A DNA stretch of 64,000 nucleotides from Oscillibacter sp. (GCA_017482345.1 JAFUNB010000007.1:1-64000); one strand, 5' to 3'; positions 21,434 through 30,962 are shown, counted from the first letter of the stretch. Notes: generated by a model not told the origin, from the letters alone. Translations and numbers: made by a program.

Positions 21434-22063
21434 TCAATCCGTCAGCCCCACCAGGGCGTCCAGCTCTGTGAAGTCCGCGATTTTGTGATCTGCCGCGGAA
21501 TCCACTTCCTTTTTCGTATACAGACAGGCCTCGATGCCGGCGTTTTTCGCCGCCAGCACGTCCAGCTCCCGGTCGCCCACGGCCATCACACGGTTCTTGT
21601 CACAGCTGTGCTTTTCGATGATGTGGAGGTTTCCGGCGGGGGCGGGCTTGCGGGCGAACACCTTGCCGGCAGACACCACGTCGGTGAAATATTTGGTCAG
21701 GTCGGCCTTTGCCAGATAGTCGTGGACGGATTCGCTGCGGTGGGTGAACACGAAGTTCCGGCCCCCCGCCGCCTGAAATTTCGCCAGAAATTCCACCACA
21801 TAGGGGAACGGATGGGCCTCCGGCTGGCCGTGCTCCGTGACGTAATCCCGGTAATGGCGGTCCACCTCCGCCGCCGTCAGGCCGGTGCGTGCGGCGCAGT
21901 AGTCCAGCACGGTCTCCCGGGACTGGGTGAACTGCTCCAGCAGCTCCTCCACGGTGAAGTCGTGGCCCAGAGCGGCCATGGTGTGTTTCAGGTCGGTGCA
22001 CATGGGGGGATAGGTATCGAACAGAGTTCCGTCAAAGTCCCAGATCAGGTCGGTGATGCGCAT
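21434..22063 (-). CDS. HAD-superfamily hydrolase (phosphoglycolate phosphatase-like)
   Basis: 209 residues. Motif I is DFDGTLFDTYP with the nucleophilic Asp, motif II is FTHR, motif III includes the Lys of FARKPAPAG, and motif IV is VGDRELD. The helical cap between motifs I and II places it in the Gph/PGMB subgroup. The substrate is uncertain. First gene of a four-gene operon; promoter at 22094-22121. Confidence 0.87.
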   Translation of the reverse strand: MRITDLIWDFDGTLFDTYPPMCTDLKHTMAALGHDFTVEELLEQFTQSRETVLDYCAARTGLTAAEVDRHYRDYVTEHGQPEAHPFPYVVEFLAKFQAAGGRNFVFTHRSESVHDYLAKADLTKYFTDVVSAGKVFARKPAPAGNLHIIEKHSCDKNRVMAVGDRELDVLAAKNAGIEACLYTKKEVDSAADHKIADFTELDALVGLTD

Positions 22064-22093
22064 GGCGGCGTCTCCTCTTCCAGTTTTTTGTAT

Positions 22094-22121
22094 AGTATAG
22101 CAAAGCCGACCGTTTTTGCAA
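22094..22121 (-). promoter_or_regulatory. Promoter of the HAD-ymdB-ybaK-sbcD operon
   Basis: TTGCAA, 16-bp spacer, TATACT on the minus strand, about 30 bp before ATG 22063. Confidence 0.6.
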
Positions 22122-22148
22122 AGGCCTGTTGAAATTTTCCCCCGGCCG

Positions 22149-22177
22149 TTGCCTTTTCATCCACGATGTCTTATAAT
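22149..22177 (+). promoter_or_regulatory. Promoter of the LysR gene
   Basis: TTGCCT, 17-bp spacer, TATAAT, about 45 bp before ATG 22222. An ATGCAT palindrome lies just downstream. Confidence 0.65.
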
Positions 22178-22221
22178 ATAGCATGCATCAATAAGATTTT
22201 CTAATTTCAGGAGGACGTTCC

Positions 22222-23109
22222 ATGGCAGTCAAACTGGAACTTTACCGTGTATTCAAGGAGGTGGCCGACACCGGCAACATCTCCGCCGCCGCCAAAAATC
22301 TGTTCATCTCCCAGTCGGCGGTGAGCCAGTCCATCAAGCAGCTGGAGACCTCCCTGCAGGCCCGGCTATTCGCCCGCAGCCCCCGGGGCGTCACCCTCAC
22401 CGGCGAGGGCCAGATGCTCTACCAGTACGTTCGCAGCGCCCTGGGCCTCATCGCCACCGGCGAGGACAAGCTCTCTCAGGCACAGCAGCTGCTGCTGGGC
22501 ACCCTGACCATCGGCGCCAGCGACACCGTCACCACCTTCTTCCTCATGCACTATCTGGAGGAATTCCACCACCTGCACCCCGGCATCCGGCTGAAGATCG
22601 TCAGCGGCCGCAGCGCCAAGGTGCTGAGCCTCCTGAAATCCGGCGCGGTGGACATCGCCTTCGCCTCCTCCCCCGCTGACAGCACGCTGGACACCCATCC
22701 CTGCTTCGCCACCCACACCGCCTTCGTGGCCGGCAGCCGCTATCCCTGCGACTTCGACCACGTCTATACCCGCCAGGAGATCGCCGACTTCCCCCTGATC
22801 CTGCTGGAGCGCAAGGCCAGCAGCCGCGTGTTTCTGGAGCAGGAGTTCCTCAAGAGCGGCGTGACGCTGAATCCGGAGATCGAGCTGTCCTCCCGCCAGC
22901 TGCTGGTGTCCCTGGCCTCCATCGGTCTGGGCGTGGCCGGCGTGACGCTGGAATTTGTGCAGGAGGCGCTGGAGTCCGGCGACATCCGACTGCTGAAGAC
23001 CGATTTTGACATTCCCGCCCGCAGTGTGGACATGTGCACCTTGCGGGACGTGGCTCCCACTGCCGCCGCCACCGCCTTCATGGAGATGGTGCGGCTGCGG
23101 ACTCCGTGA
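22222..23109 (+). CDS. LysR-family transcriptional regulator
   Basis: 295 residues. The N-terminal winged helix-turn-helix (FKEVADTGNISAAAKNLFISQSAVSQSIKQLE) is followed by a periplasmic-binding-protein-like effector domain from about residue 88. AGGAGG lies 6 bp before ATG 22222. The next gene, 14 bp downstream, is a TRIC/YadS membrane protein, which may be under its control; LysR proteins more often control a divergent gene. The effector is unknown. Confidence 0.92.
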   Translation: MAVKLELYRVFKEVADTGNISAAAKNLFISQSAVSQSIKQLETSLQARLFARSPRGVTLTGEGQMLYQYVRSALGLIATGEDKLSQAQQLLLGTLTIGASDTVTTFFLMHYLEEFHHLHPGIRLKIVSGRSAKVLSLLKSGAVDIAFASSPADSTLDTHPCFATHTAFVAGSRYPCDFDHVYTRQEIADFPLILLERKASSRVFLEQEFLKSGVTLNPEIELSSRQLLVSLASIGLGVAGVTLEFVQEALESGDIRLLKTDFDIPARSVDMCTLRDVAPTAAATAFMEMVRLRTP

Positions 23110-23122
23110 GAGGAGGGCGTTT

Positions 23123-23752
23123 ATGGAACTGTTTATCCTCGTCATTGAGCTGGCCGGCACCATGGCCTTTGCCGCCTCCGGCGCCATGACCGGCATGAAA
23201 AAGGACATGGACATCTTCGGCATCTGCATCCTGGCCCTGACCACCGCCGTGGGCGGCGGCGTCATCCGGGATCTCATCCTGGGCAATACGCCGCCCAACA
23301 CCTTCCGCAATCCCGTATACGCCACGGTGGCCATCCTCACGGCGCTGGTGCTGTTTTTGCCGTGGGTGCGGCGGTTCCTCATGCGGGACCAGCGGCTGTA
23401 CGACACGTCCATGCTGGTGCTGGACACGGCGGGACTGGGCATCTTCACCGTGGTGGGCATGCGCATCGCCTACTCCGTCGTCCCCTCCCCCACGCTGTTC
23501 CTGCTGGTGTTCGTGGGTGTGGTGACCGGCGTGGGCGGCGGCGTCATCCGGGACATGATGGCCGGCGACACCCCCTACATCTTCGTCAAGCACATCTACG
23601 CCTGCGCCTCTCTGGCCGGCGCGCTGGTGTGCGCCGCCCTGTGGGACCCCGCCGGCGAGGTGGCCGCCATGGCCGTGGGCATGACGGTGGTGATGGTCAT
23701 CCGCCTCCTCTCCGCCCACTACCACTGGAACCTGCCCAAGGCCCACGACTGA
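23123..23752 (+). CDS. TRIC/YadS-family (UPF0126) membrane protein
   Basis: 209 residues, seven predicted helices arranged as two repeated halves. The duplicated motif GGGVIRDLILGNTPP and GGGVIRDMMAGDTPY marks the glycine-channel family formerly UPF0126, related to trimeric intracellular cation channels. Some members are linked to amino-acid (glycine) transport, so the substrate is open. Start ATG 23123 has AGGAGG 6 bp upstream; probably co-transcribed with the LysR gene. A bidirectional terminator follows. Confidence 0.88.
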   Translation: MELFILVIELAGTMAFAASGAMTGMKKDMDIFGICILALTTAVGGGVIRDLILGNTPPNTFRNPVYATVAILTALVLFLPWVRRFLMRDQRLYDTSMLVLDTAGLGIFTVVGMRIAYSVVPSPTLFLLVFVGVVTGVGGGVIRDMMAGDTPYIFVKHIYACASLAGALVCAALWDPAGEVAAMAVGMTVVMVIRLLSAHYHWNLPKAHD

Positions 23753-23765
23753 ACGAAAAACGCGC

Positions 23766-23800
23766 AAAAAAAGAAGTGCTCGGTTCGAGCACTTCTTTTT
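23766..23800. terminator. Bidirectional terminator
   Basis: 14-bp stem AAAAGAAGTGCTCG/CGAGCACTTCTTTT between the convergent TRIC and AbgT genes, with T runs on both strands. Confidence 0.85.
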
Positions 23801-23819
23801 GTTTATGGTTTTATGTTGA

Positions 23820-25379
23820 TCAAGCGGGATAGAAAATGGGGGTGTTGATGCCGATGGGCAGACCGACGGTCAGCCAGATGATCAGCATGATGGACCAGCA
23901 GACCAGGAAGGCGATGGAGTAGGGCAGCATGGTGGCGGTGATGGTGCCGATGCCGGCCTTCTTGTCGTAGCGCTGGGCGAACATGATGATGACGGCGTAG
24001 TAGGTCATCATGGGCGTGATGATGTTGGTGCTGGAGTCACCGATGCGGTAGGCCAGCTGGCACAGCTCGGGGCTGTAGCCCAGCAGCATGAACATGGGCA
24101 CGAACACGGGAGCCAGGATGTTCCACTTGGCGGAGGCGGAGCCCATGAACAGGTTCATGAAGGCGGAGAACACGATGAAGATCACGATCAGGGGGATGAG
24201 GCCGATGTTGGCGGACTCCAGCAGGGAGGCGCCGGACAGGGCCAGGATGGTGCCCAGCTTGGTGTAGCTGAAGTAGTTGATGAACTGGGCGGACACGAAG
24301 GCCAGAGCCAGGAAGGAGCCCATGTCGGCCATGGAGCGGCTCATGGCGTTGGCAATATCGCCGCTGCCCTTGAAGGCGCCGGCCTTCAGGCCGTAGGCGG
24401 AGCCGGGGATGAAGAACAGCAGGGCGATCAGCACCACGATGCTGTTGACGAAGGGGGTGTTGCCCATCAGCTCGCCGGCCTCGTTGCGGAAGAAGGAGCC
24501 CTCGGGGATGCAGCAGGCCACGATGATGGCCACGAAGATCAGGGCGGCGATGCCGGCGCTGCGCAGAGCCTTCTTCTCACCCTCGGACACGGTGGTCAGG
24601 GTCAGGTCCTCGCTGCCGGTCTCGGCGTCGTTGTAAACGCCCAGACGGGGCTCGACCACCTTATCGGTGATGATGGTGCCCAGGATGGTGATGAGGAAGG
24701 TGGAGGCGAACAGGAAGATATAGTTGCCCATGACCTGCACCTTGTAGGTGGGATCCAGAATGGACACGGCGGCCTCGGTGATGCCGGCCAGCATGGGATC
24801 CAGGGTGCCGATGAGCAGGTTGGCGGAGAAGCCGCCGGACACGCCGGCAAAGGCGGCGGCAAGACCCGCAATGGGGTGACGGCCGCAGGCGCGGAACATC
24901 ATGGCGCCCAGGGGGATCAGGATGACGTAGCCGGCGTCGGAGGCCACGTTGGACATAACGCCCAGGAACACGATGACGGGAGTCAGCAGGCGGGCGGGAG
25001 TCACAGACACCACGCGCTTGAGCAGGGAGTTGATCATGCCGGACTGCTCAGCCACGCCCACGCCCAGCATGGCAACCAGCACCATGCCCAGAGGGGCGTA
25101 AGTGGTGAAGTTGGTGACAGCGCTGGTGAACATATACTGCAGGCCGTCCTTCGTCAGCAGGCTGACGGCAGTGACGGTGGTCTCCTTCAGCTCGCCGCCG
25201 GAAACCAGATTGCCGGTGGCGGACACGCCCAGCATGGCGCACACGGCGGAGATGACCACGATGGCCAGAGCGAAGATGGCGAAGAGGATGATGGGATGGG
25301 GCAGGCTGTTGCCGACGCGCTCGATGCCGTTGAGGCAGCGGCTGTACAGACTTGCCTTTGTGCCTTTGTTTTTGGACAT
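23820..25379 (-). CDS. abgT: AbgT-family transporter
   Basis: 519 residues, about 12-13 helices. Features of the AbgT family (p-aminobenzoyl-glutamate importers; some members export sulfonamides): GIERVGNSLPHPIILFAIFAL at the N-terminus, the SNVASDAGYVILIPLGAMMF block, and DSSTNIITPMMTYYAVI near the C-terminus. AAGGAG lies about 10 bp before the ATG. The promoter is about 150 bp upstream, leaving a long leader. A substrate of folate-breakdown type is the family expectation, not proven here. Confidence 0.9.
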   Translation of the reverse strand: MSKNKGTKASLYSRCLNGIERVGNSLPHPIILFAIFALAIVVISAVCAMLGVSATGNLVSGGELKETTVTAVSLLTKDGLQYMFTSAVTNFTTYAPLGMVLVAMLGVGVAEQSGMINSLLKRVVSVTPARLLTPVIVFLGVMSNVASDAGYVILIPLGAMMFRACGRHPIAGLAAAFAGVSGGFSANLLIGTLDPMLAGITEAAVSILDPTYKVQVMGNYIFLFASTFLITILGTIITDKVVEPRLGVYNDAETGSEDLTLTTVSEGEKKALRSAGIAALIFVAIIVACCIPEGSFFRNEAGELMGNTPFVNSIVVLIALLFFIPGSAYGLKAGAFKGSGDIANAMSRSMADMGSFLALAFVSAQFINYFSYTKLGTILALSGASLLESANIGLIPLIVIFIVFSAFMNLFMGSASAKWNILAPVFVPMFMLLGYSPELCQLAYRIGDSSTNIITPMMTYYAVIIMFAQRYDKKAGIGTITATMLPYSIAFLVCWSIMLIIWLTVGLPIGINTPIFYPA

Positions 25380-25526
25380 TGGTAAAGTCTCCTTTTTTAT
25401 ATTGTTATTTTTATTAACGATTTCTTAGCGACCGCGCGCATAAAAATGCCAGGGGAACGTGAGATCCTCTCCCGCGGCGGGTATGGGGGTCTTGCGCTCT
25501 CCCGGTCCAGGCGCACAACTTTTAGC

Positions 25527-25555
25527 AATATACCAGTTTGCCGCAGTGAAGTCAA
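25527..25555 (-). promoter_or_regulatory. Promoter of the AbgT gene
   Basis: TTGACT, 17-bp spacer, TATATT on the minus strand. The resulting leader of about 140 bases (25380-25520) is GC-rich and could fold, but I do not recognise a known riboswitch. The rest of the 25380-25754 gap holds only this and the asparaginase promoter. Confidence 0.65.
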
Positions 25556-25695
25556 GAGCAATTCCTTCTATTTTGTCCTTGTAACGCAGATTTTAGTAAA
25601 ATTTTTCCACTTTGTTCCCGCTTTCCGTGCCGCATTATCTATGTTCGCGGACACTTGTTCGCCATGATTCGTATACCGCCGCCGGCGGATCGCCC

Positions 25696-25724
25696 TTGCA
25701 CTTATTTTGTTTTTTGGATACAAT
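25696..25724 (+). promoter_or_regulatory. Promoter of the asparaginase gene
   Basis: TTGCAC, 17-bp spacer, TACAAT, 30 bp before ATG 25755. Confidence 0.65.
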
Positions 25725-25754
25725 AAAACTGATAAACGACAGCGAGGACTGCTT

Positions 25755-26771
25755 ATGACACAGAAAAAGCGCATCCGCATCATCTATACCGGCGGCACCA
25801 TCGGCATGGTGCCCGGCGAAAACGGCTTCGCGCCGGACTCCGGCTCCTTCCTGCGGACCCTGCAATCCATTCCCGAGCTGAGCCATCCGGACATGCCGGA
25901 CTGGGACCTGGTGGAGTTCGATCCCCTGCTGGACTCCTCGGACATCACTGTGCGGGAGTGGAACATGATCGGCCGCGCCATCGCCGAGCGGTACGACGAC
26001 TACGACGGCTTCGTGGTGCTCCACGGCACGGACACCATGGCCTATTCCGCCTCCGCCCTGTCCTTCATGCTGGAGGGATTGAACAAGCCCGTGGTCTACA
26101 CCGGCGCCCAGATCCCCCTGTGCCAGCTGCGCAGCGACGGACGGGACAACCTCATCACCGCCATGGCCATCGCTGCCAGCGGCCGGGTCCACGAGGTGTG
26201 CCTCTACTTCCACGGCGCGCTGCTGCGGGGCAACCGCTCCACGAAGCTCTCCTCCGACCGCTTCACCGCCTTTGAATCCCCCAACGCGCCCCACCTTGCG
26301 GACGTGGGCATCGTCATCCAGTATAACGACGCCGCCATTCTTCCTCCCTGCGAGGGTCCTCTGCACCTGCAGGAGTTCCGGGAGATCCCCATCGGCGTAT
26401 TGAAGATCTTCCCCGGCATCCAGTTCGACCTGTTCGCCTCCATCATGACGGAGCGGCTCCGCGGCGTGGTGCTGGAGACCTTCGGCGCCGGCAACATCCC
26501 CAGCTACGGACAGGCCCTGCTGCCCATCATCGACAAGGCCTATCACAGCGGCACCATCATCACCGTCTGCTCCCAGTGTCTGCAGGGCACGGTGTCCCTG
26601 GGCGCCTACGCTGTCAGCCAGCCGCTGCAGGAGGTGGGCGCCGTCAGCGGCCGGGACATGACCACCGAGGCCGCCGTCACCAAGCTCTATTACCTGTTCA
26701 GCCGGGATCTCACCACCGGGGAGATCAAGGCGGAGATGTCCCGCTGCCTGCGGGGCGAGATGACCCTGTAA
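25755..26771 (+). CDS. L-asparaginase, AnsA-like (type I)
   Basis: 338 residues; hydrolyses asparagine to aspartate and ammonia. Both active-site signatures are intact: YTGGTIGMV with the nucleophilic Thr, and VLHGTDTMAYSASALSF with the Thr-Asp pair. No signal peptide, so cytoplasmic. ATG 25755 follows GAGG by 8 bp; a longer ORF from 25707 would start inside the promoter. It runs into the broken nitrilase 41 bp downstream, suggesting a former nitrogen-release operon. Confidence 0.9.
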   Translation: MTQKKRIRIIYTGGTIGMVPGENGFAPDSGSFLRTLQSIPELSHPDMPDWDLVEFDPLLDSSDITVREWNMIGRAIAERYDDYDGFVVLHGTDTMAYSASALSFMLEGLNKPVVYTGAQIPLCQLRSDGRDNLITAMAIAASGRVHEVCLYFHGALLRGNRSTKLSSDRFTAFESPNAPHLADVGIVIQYNDAAILPPCEGPLHLQEFREIPIGVLKIFPGIQFDLFASIMTERLRGVVLETFGAGNIPSYGQALLPIIDKAYHSGTIITVCSQCLQGTVSLGAYAVSQPLQEVGAVSGRDMTTEAAVTKLYYLFSRDLTTGEIKAEMSRCLRGEMTL

Positions 26772-26812
26772 CTCGTTTTTTGTTGACATAAAAACCGAAA
26801 GGAGCATTTCCC

Positions 26813-27732
26813 ATGAAAAATCTGAAGAAGAACTGCAAGATCGCCGTGGTGCAGGCCGCCCCCGTCCTGTTTGACAAGGACGCCTGCGTGGAGAAGGCCG
26901 TAAAGCTGATCCGCGAGGCCGCCGCTCAGGGCGCCGAGCTGATCGTGTTCCCGGAGCTGTTCATCCCCTGCTACCCCTACGGCATGACCTTCGGCTTCAC
27001 CGTGGGCAGCCGCAACGCCGACGGCCGCAAGGACTGGAAGCGCTACTATGACAACTCCATTCTCTGCCCCGGCCCCGAGACGGAGATCCTGGGCGCCGCC
27101 GCCAAGGAGGCAAACGCCTACGTCAGCATCGGCGTCTCCGAGCGGGATCCCCTGTCCGCCACCCTGTACAACACCAACCTGGTCTTCACTCCCGACGGCA
27201 AGCTGGACGCCGTCCACCGCAAGCTGAAGCCCACCGGCGCCGAGCGCGTGGTGTGGGGCGACGCCAACAAGAACTACTTCCCCATGACCGACACGCCCTG
27301 GGCCCCATGGGCAGCATGATCTGCTGGGAGAGCTATATGCCTCTGGCCCGCGTGGCCCTGTATGAAAAGGGCGTGACCCTGTACCTCTCCCCCAACACCA
27401 ACGACAACGAGGAGTGGCAGGCCACCATCCGCCACATCGCCATCGAGGGCCACTGCTTCTTCATCAACTGCGACATGTACTTCACCCGGGACATGTATCC
27501 CAAGGACCTGCTGTCTCAGGAGGAGATCGGCCGCCTGAACGACATTGTCTGCCGCGGCGGCAGCTGCGTGGTGGACCCCTACGGCCACTATGTCACCCAG
27601 CCCGTGTGGGACAAGGAGGAGATCATCTACGCCGATCTGGACATGGACATGGTGCCCTCCAGCCGCATGGAGTTCGACGCCACCGGCCACTATGCCCGTC
27701 CCGACGTTCTGGAGCTGCGCATCCACGAGTAA
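26813..27732 (+). pseudogene. Nitrilase, interrupted by a frameshift
   Basis: Carbon-nitrogen hydrolase of the nitrilase branch, about 306 residues if repaired. The first frame (26813-27319) carries catalytic Glu (FPELFIPCYP) and Lys (HRKLKPTGAE). The second frame, one base back, carries catalytic Cys (MICWESYMPL) and runs to 27732. The break is at 27296-27308 near TGGGCCCCATGGGC; the first frame then stops at TGA 27317. One lost base explains it. No canonical slippery heptamer is in frame, so pseudogene or base-call error is more likely than programmed shifting. The start has AAAGGAG upstream. Confidence 0.85.
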
Positions 27733-27779
27733 GCCCTGACGCAAACCGCCCCCGCCGAACATGCGGCGGGCTGCCGGAA

Positions 27780-27817
27780 CCGAAAGAAAGCCGCCCACCC
27801 GGGCGGCTTTCTTTCGG
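27780..27817 (+). terminator. Strong terminator after the nitrilase
   Basis: 16-bp stem CCGAAAGAAAGCCGCC/GGCGGCTTTCTTTCGG. Confidence 0.8.
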
Positions 27818-27833
27818 GAAAACGCCCCGACAA

Positions 27834-27870
27834 CGCGCAAAGGCACGCCGGTGACGGCGTGCCTTCGCGC
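27834..27870 (-). terminator. Hairpin downstream of the alcohol dehydrogenase relic
   Basis: Stem AAGGCACGCCG/CGGCGTGCCTT extended by GCGC/GCGC around it. Probably the old terminator of the relic at 27991. Between 27871 and 27990 I see nothing else. Confidence 0.5.
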
Positions 27871-27990
27871 TTAGAGAAAGAATCGGGTTAAGTGTCGTCG
27901 AACACTCTTTAACGAATCCTTAACGACAGTGTACCGTACCCGGCAGGAAAATGCAAGGGCGAATACGCCCGAAATGCGGCTTTTCGGGCC

Positions 27991-28122
27991 TTATTCGTCC
28001 ATTTTCAGGACGGCCTTGACGCAGGCGCGCCCTCGTGGGGCTCCTGAAAGACCGCATTGATCTCGGAGAAGGGATGGCACTTCACCAGGCGGTCAAAGGG
28101 GAACCGGCCGAAGAAGGTGCAT
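27991..28122 (-). pseudogene. Relic: C-terminal end of a zinc-type alcohol dehydrogenase
   Basis: On the minus strand one frame reads FFGRFPFDRLVKCHPFSEIN followed by AVFQEPHEG. After a one-base slip another frame reads CVKAVLKMDE and stops at 27991. This is the typical last 40 residues of a medium-chain zinc alcohol dehydrogenase, where FPFDRLVKxxPFxEIN precedes a KxVLxM ending. The rest of the gene is missing upstream, where the sequence (28123-28227) is unrelated. A decayed remnant; recognised from the pattern, not from an alignment. Confidence 0.6.
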
Positions 28123-28227
28123 TGTAAGCGATGTACGGGAAAAGAGAAGTCCTTTTCCCCGGTTTGCGGACAACGGGGCAGGGTTTGATGCCGCCTTTTG
28201 AAGTTAGCGGATCGCGGCGGATTCTTC

Positions 28228-28256
28228 TTGCACTTTGCCGTTGGGAATGATACAAT
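28228..28256 (+). promoter_or_regulatory. Promoter of ychF
   Basis: TTGCAC, 17-bp spacer, TACAAT. Confidence 0.7.
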
Positions 28257-28292
28257 ACAATGTCGAAAATATGCAAAGGAGATTTGCTTTTT

Positions 28293-29402
<1,110 letters not shown>

Positions 29403-29419
29403 TGGTTGAGTAATCGCAG

Positions 29420-29453
29420 AATATCCCGCCGGTTTTCGGCGGGATATTTTTTT
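29420..29453 (+). terminator. Terminator after ychF
   Basis: 12-bp stem AATATCCCGCCG/CGGCGGGATATT then TTTTTT. Nearly the same sequence recurs at 30870. Confidence 0.9.
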
Positions 29454-29462
29454 GCCGGGGAG

Positions 29463-29493
29463 GGAACGTTTGGCCCCGCCCCGGCGTGTTATA
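29463..29493 (+). promoter_or_regulatory. Candidate ECF-sigma promoter of the sigma/M23 pair
   Basis: GGAAC, 17-bp spacer, CGTGTTATA, resembling ECF-dependent promoters. It would make the sigma factor autoregulated (inference). Confidence 0.45.
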
Positions 29494-29529
29494 GGCAGAA
29501 ACGCGTTTTTTGGAAAGGAGGTGCGGAGC

Positions 29530-30000
29530 GTGACAAATGAACAGCTGGCGGCGGCCATGGAGGCCCACGGCGACATGGTGTACCGGCTGGCCCTGTGCCG
29601 CCTGCGGAATCCCGCCGACGCGGAGGACGTGTATCAGGACGTGTTCCTCCGGCTGTACGGCCAGCGGACGGAGCGCTGGGACGAGGCCCATCTCCGGGCG
29701 TGGCTCATCCGCGCCGCCGTGAACCGCTGCGCCGATGTGGGGCGGCAGCGGCAGCGAAGGGGCGCCCTCCCGCTGGAGGAGGGGCTTACAGCCGCCGCGC
29801 CGGAGGGTGCGCCGGAGGTCTGGACGGCGGTGGCCGCCCTGCCGGAGAAATTGCGCTTGGCGGTGCACCTCCACTACGGCGAGGGCTACACCGCCGAGGA
29901 GATCGCCGCCATGCTCCGCGTGCCGGCGGTGACGGTGCGCACCCGATTGTACCGGGGACGGCAAAAACTGCGGGAACTGCTGGGAGGTGACCTGAGATGA
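29530..30000 (+). CDS. ECF-type RNA polymerase sigma factor
   Basis: 156 residues with region 2 (MVYRLALCRLRNPADAEDVYQDVFLRLY) and region 4 (LPEKLRLAVHLHYGEGYTAEEIAAMLRVPAVTVRTRLYRGRQKL). No region 1 or 3. The GTG at 29530 has AGGAGG 8 bp upstream. The stop overlaps the M23 gene start as ATGA, so the pair is translationally coupled. A relative with the same organisation is at 45119. Likely controls envelope genes. Confidence 0.92.
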   Translation: MTNEQLAAAMEAHGDMVYRLALCRLRNPADAEDVYQDVFLRLYGQRTERWDEAHLRAWLIRAAVNRCADVGRQRQRRGALPLEEGLTAAAPEGAPEVWTAVAALPEKLRLAVHLHYGEGYTAEEIAAMLRVPAVTVRTRLYRGRQKLRELLGGDLR

Positions 30001-30851
30001 ACGAATACAGAGCGTGGAACCAGAGCGTCCGTGCGCCGGAGGAATTGAAGCATCGTGTGCTGCGGGCGGCGGAGCGCCGGACCCGCCGAAGGGGGCAGCG
30101 CGCCGTGAAATGGGCGGCCTGCGCCGCCTGTGTGCTGGCGGTTGTGCTGGGCGTCACATGGGGCGAAAAAGAGGTCGAGGCCCCGCGGCAGCCCCTTGTT
30201 CTCACCGCTTCGGCGGCGGAGCCGGGGGCCAACGGCGGCCTTGTGTTTCTCGGCGCCCCGGCGGAGCTGGCGGACACCGCCGTGGAACTGGCGGTGGCCG
30301 GGGAGAACCGGCTTTACCGCCTGACGGCGGAGGATCTGCGCGCCTGCGTCAACGAGGACGGCAGCCGGTCGCTGGTTCCGGTGCTGGCGGGGGACGAGGC
30401 GGAGCTGACAGGCCTGTACGCCGCGCCGGAGGACAGCCGCTGGCTCCTCTGGCCGGTGGAGGGCAGCCGGGCCGTCAGCCTCAGCGCTCCCTACGGCCTG
30501 CGGAAAGACACCGGCTATTTCCACGCCGGCATCGACATCCCGGCGGCGGAGGGCACGGCCATCACGGCGGCCGCCGCGGGCACCGTGACGGAGGCGGGCT
30601 TTGACGCCGGGCTGGGCCATTACCTGACCCTCGACCACGGCGATGGGCTGACCACCACCTACGGCCAGTGCCGGACGCTGCTGGCGGCGGAGGGGGACAC
30701 GGTGGAGGCCGGCGCGGCCATCGCGGAGGTGGGCGCCACCGGCATGGCCACCGGTCCCCACCTGCACTTCGAGGTGCGGCGGGACGGCGGGGCCGAAAAC
30801 CCCGTGGCGTACTTTGACGCGGACATCCGGGCCCTGCTCCGGGGCGAATAA
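29997..30851 (+). CDS. Membrane-anchored M23 (LytM) peptidase with anti-sigma-like N-terminus
   Basis: 284 residues. A basic cytoplasmic N-terminus of about 38 residues (MNEYRAWNQSVRAPEELKHRVL...) resembles the start of the anti-sigma partner at 43989. It leads to one membrane helix (WAACAACVLAVVLGVTW), a beta-rich extracellular part, and a C-terminal M23 zinc peptidase domain: FHAGIDIP (HxxxD), LDHGDGLTTTYG and GPHLHFEV (HxH). Coupled to the sigma gene by a 4-bp overlap. It could hold sigma at the membrane while sensing or cutting peptidoglycan (inference). Confidence 0.85.
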   Translation: MNEYRAWNQSVRAPEELKHRVLRAAERRTRRRGQRAVKWAACAACVLAVVLGVTWGEKEVEAPRQPLVLTASAAEPGANGGLVFLGAPAELADTAVELAVAGENRLYRLTAEDLRACVNEDGSRSLVPVLAGDEAELTGLYAAPEDSRWLLWPVEGSRAVSLSAPYGLRKDTGYFHAGIDIPAAEGTAITAAAAGTVTEAGFDAGLGHYLTLDHGDGLTTTYGQCRTLLAAEGDTVEAGAAIAEVGATGMATGPHLHFEVRRDGGAENPVAYFDADIRALLRGE

Positions 30852-30869
30852 AACGCCGCGATACCCCAG

Positions 30870-30902
30870 AATATCCCGCCATTTCGGCGGGATATTTTTT
30901 TG
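30870..30902 (+). terminator. Terminator after the M23 gene
   Basis: Stem AATATCCCGCC/GGCGGGATATT then TTTTTT, near-copy of the ychF terminator at 29420. Confidence 0.9.
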
Positions 30903-30924
30903 CCGAATGAGGCGCTTGAGACGC

Positions 30925-30952
30925 AAAAAAACCGCCCATCCGGGCGGTTTTT
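30925..30952 (-). terminator. Terminator after the XRE regulator
   Basis: Stem AAAACCGCCC/GGGCGGTTTT with a T run on the minus strand. Confidence 0.8.
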
Positions 30953-30962
30953 GGGATTCAGG

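Noticed and set aside
27253..27732. Programmed frameshift or independent second gene in the nitrilase
   Set aside because: No in-frame slippery heptamer and no ribosome site before ATG 27308; the two frames together make one normal nitrilase.
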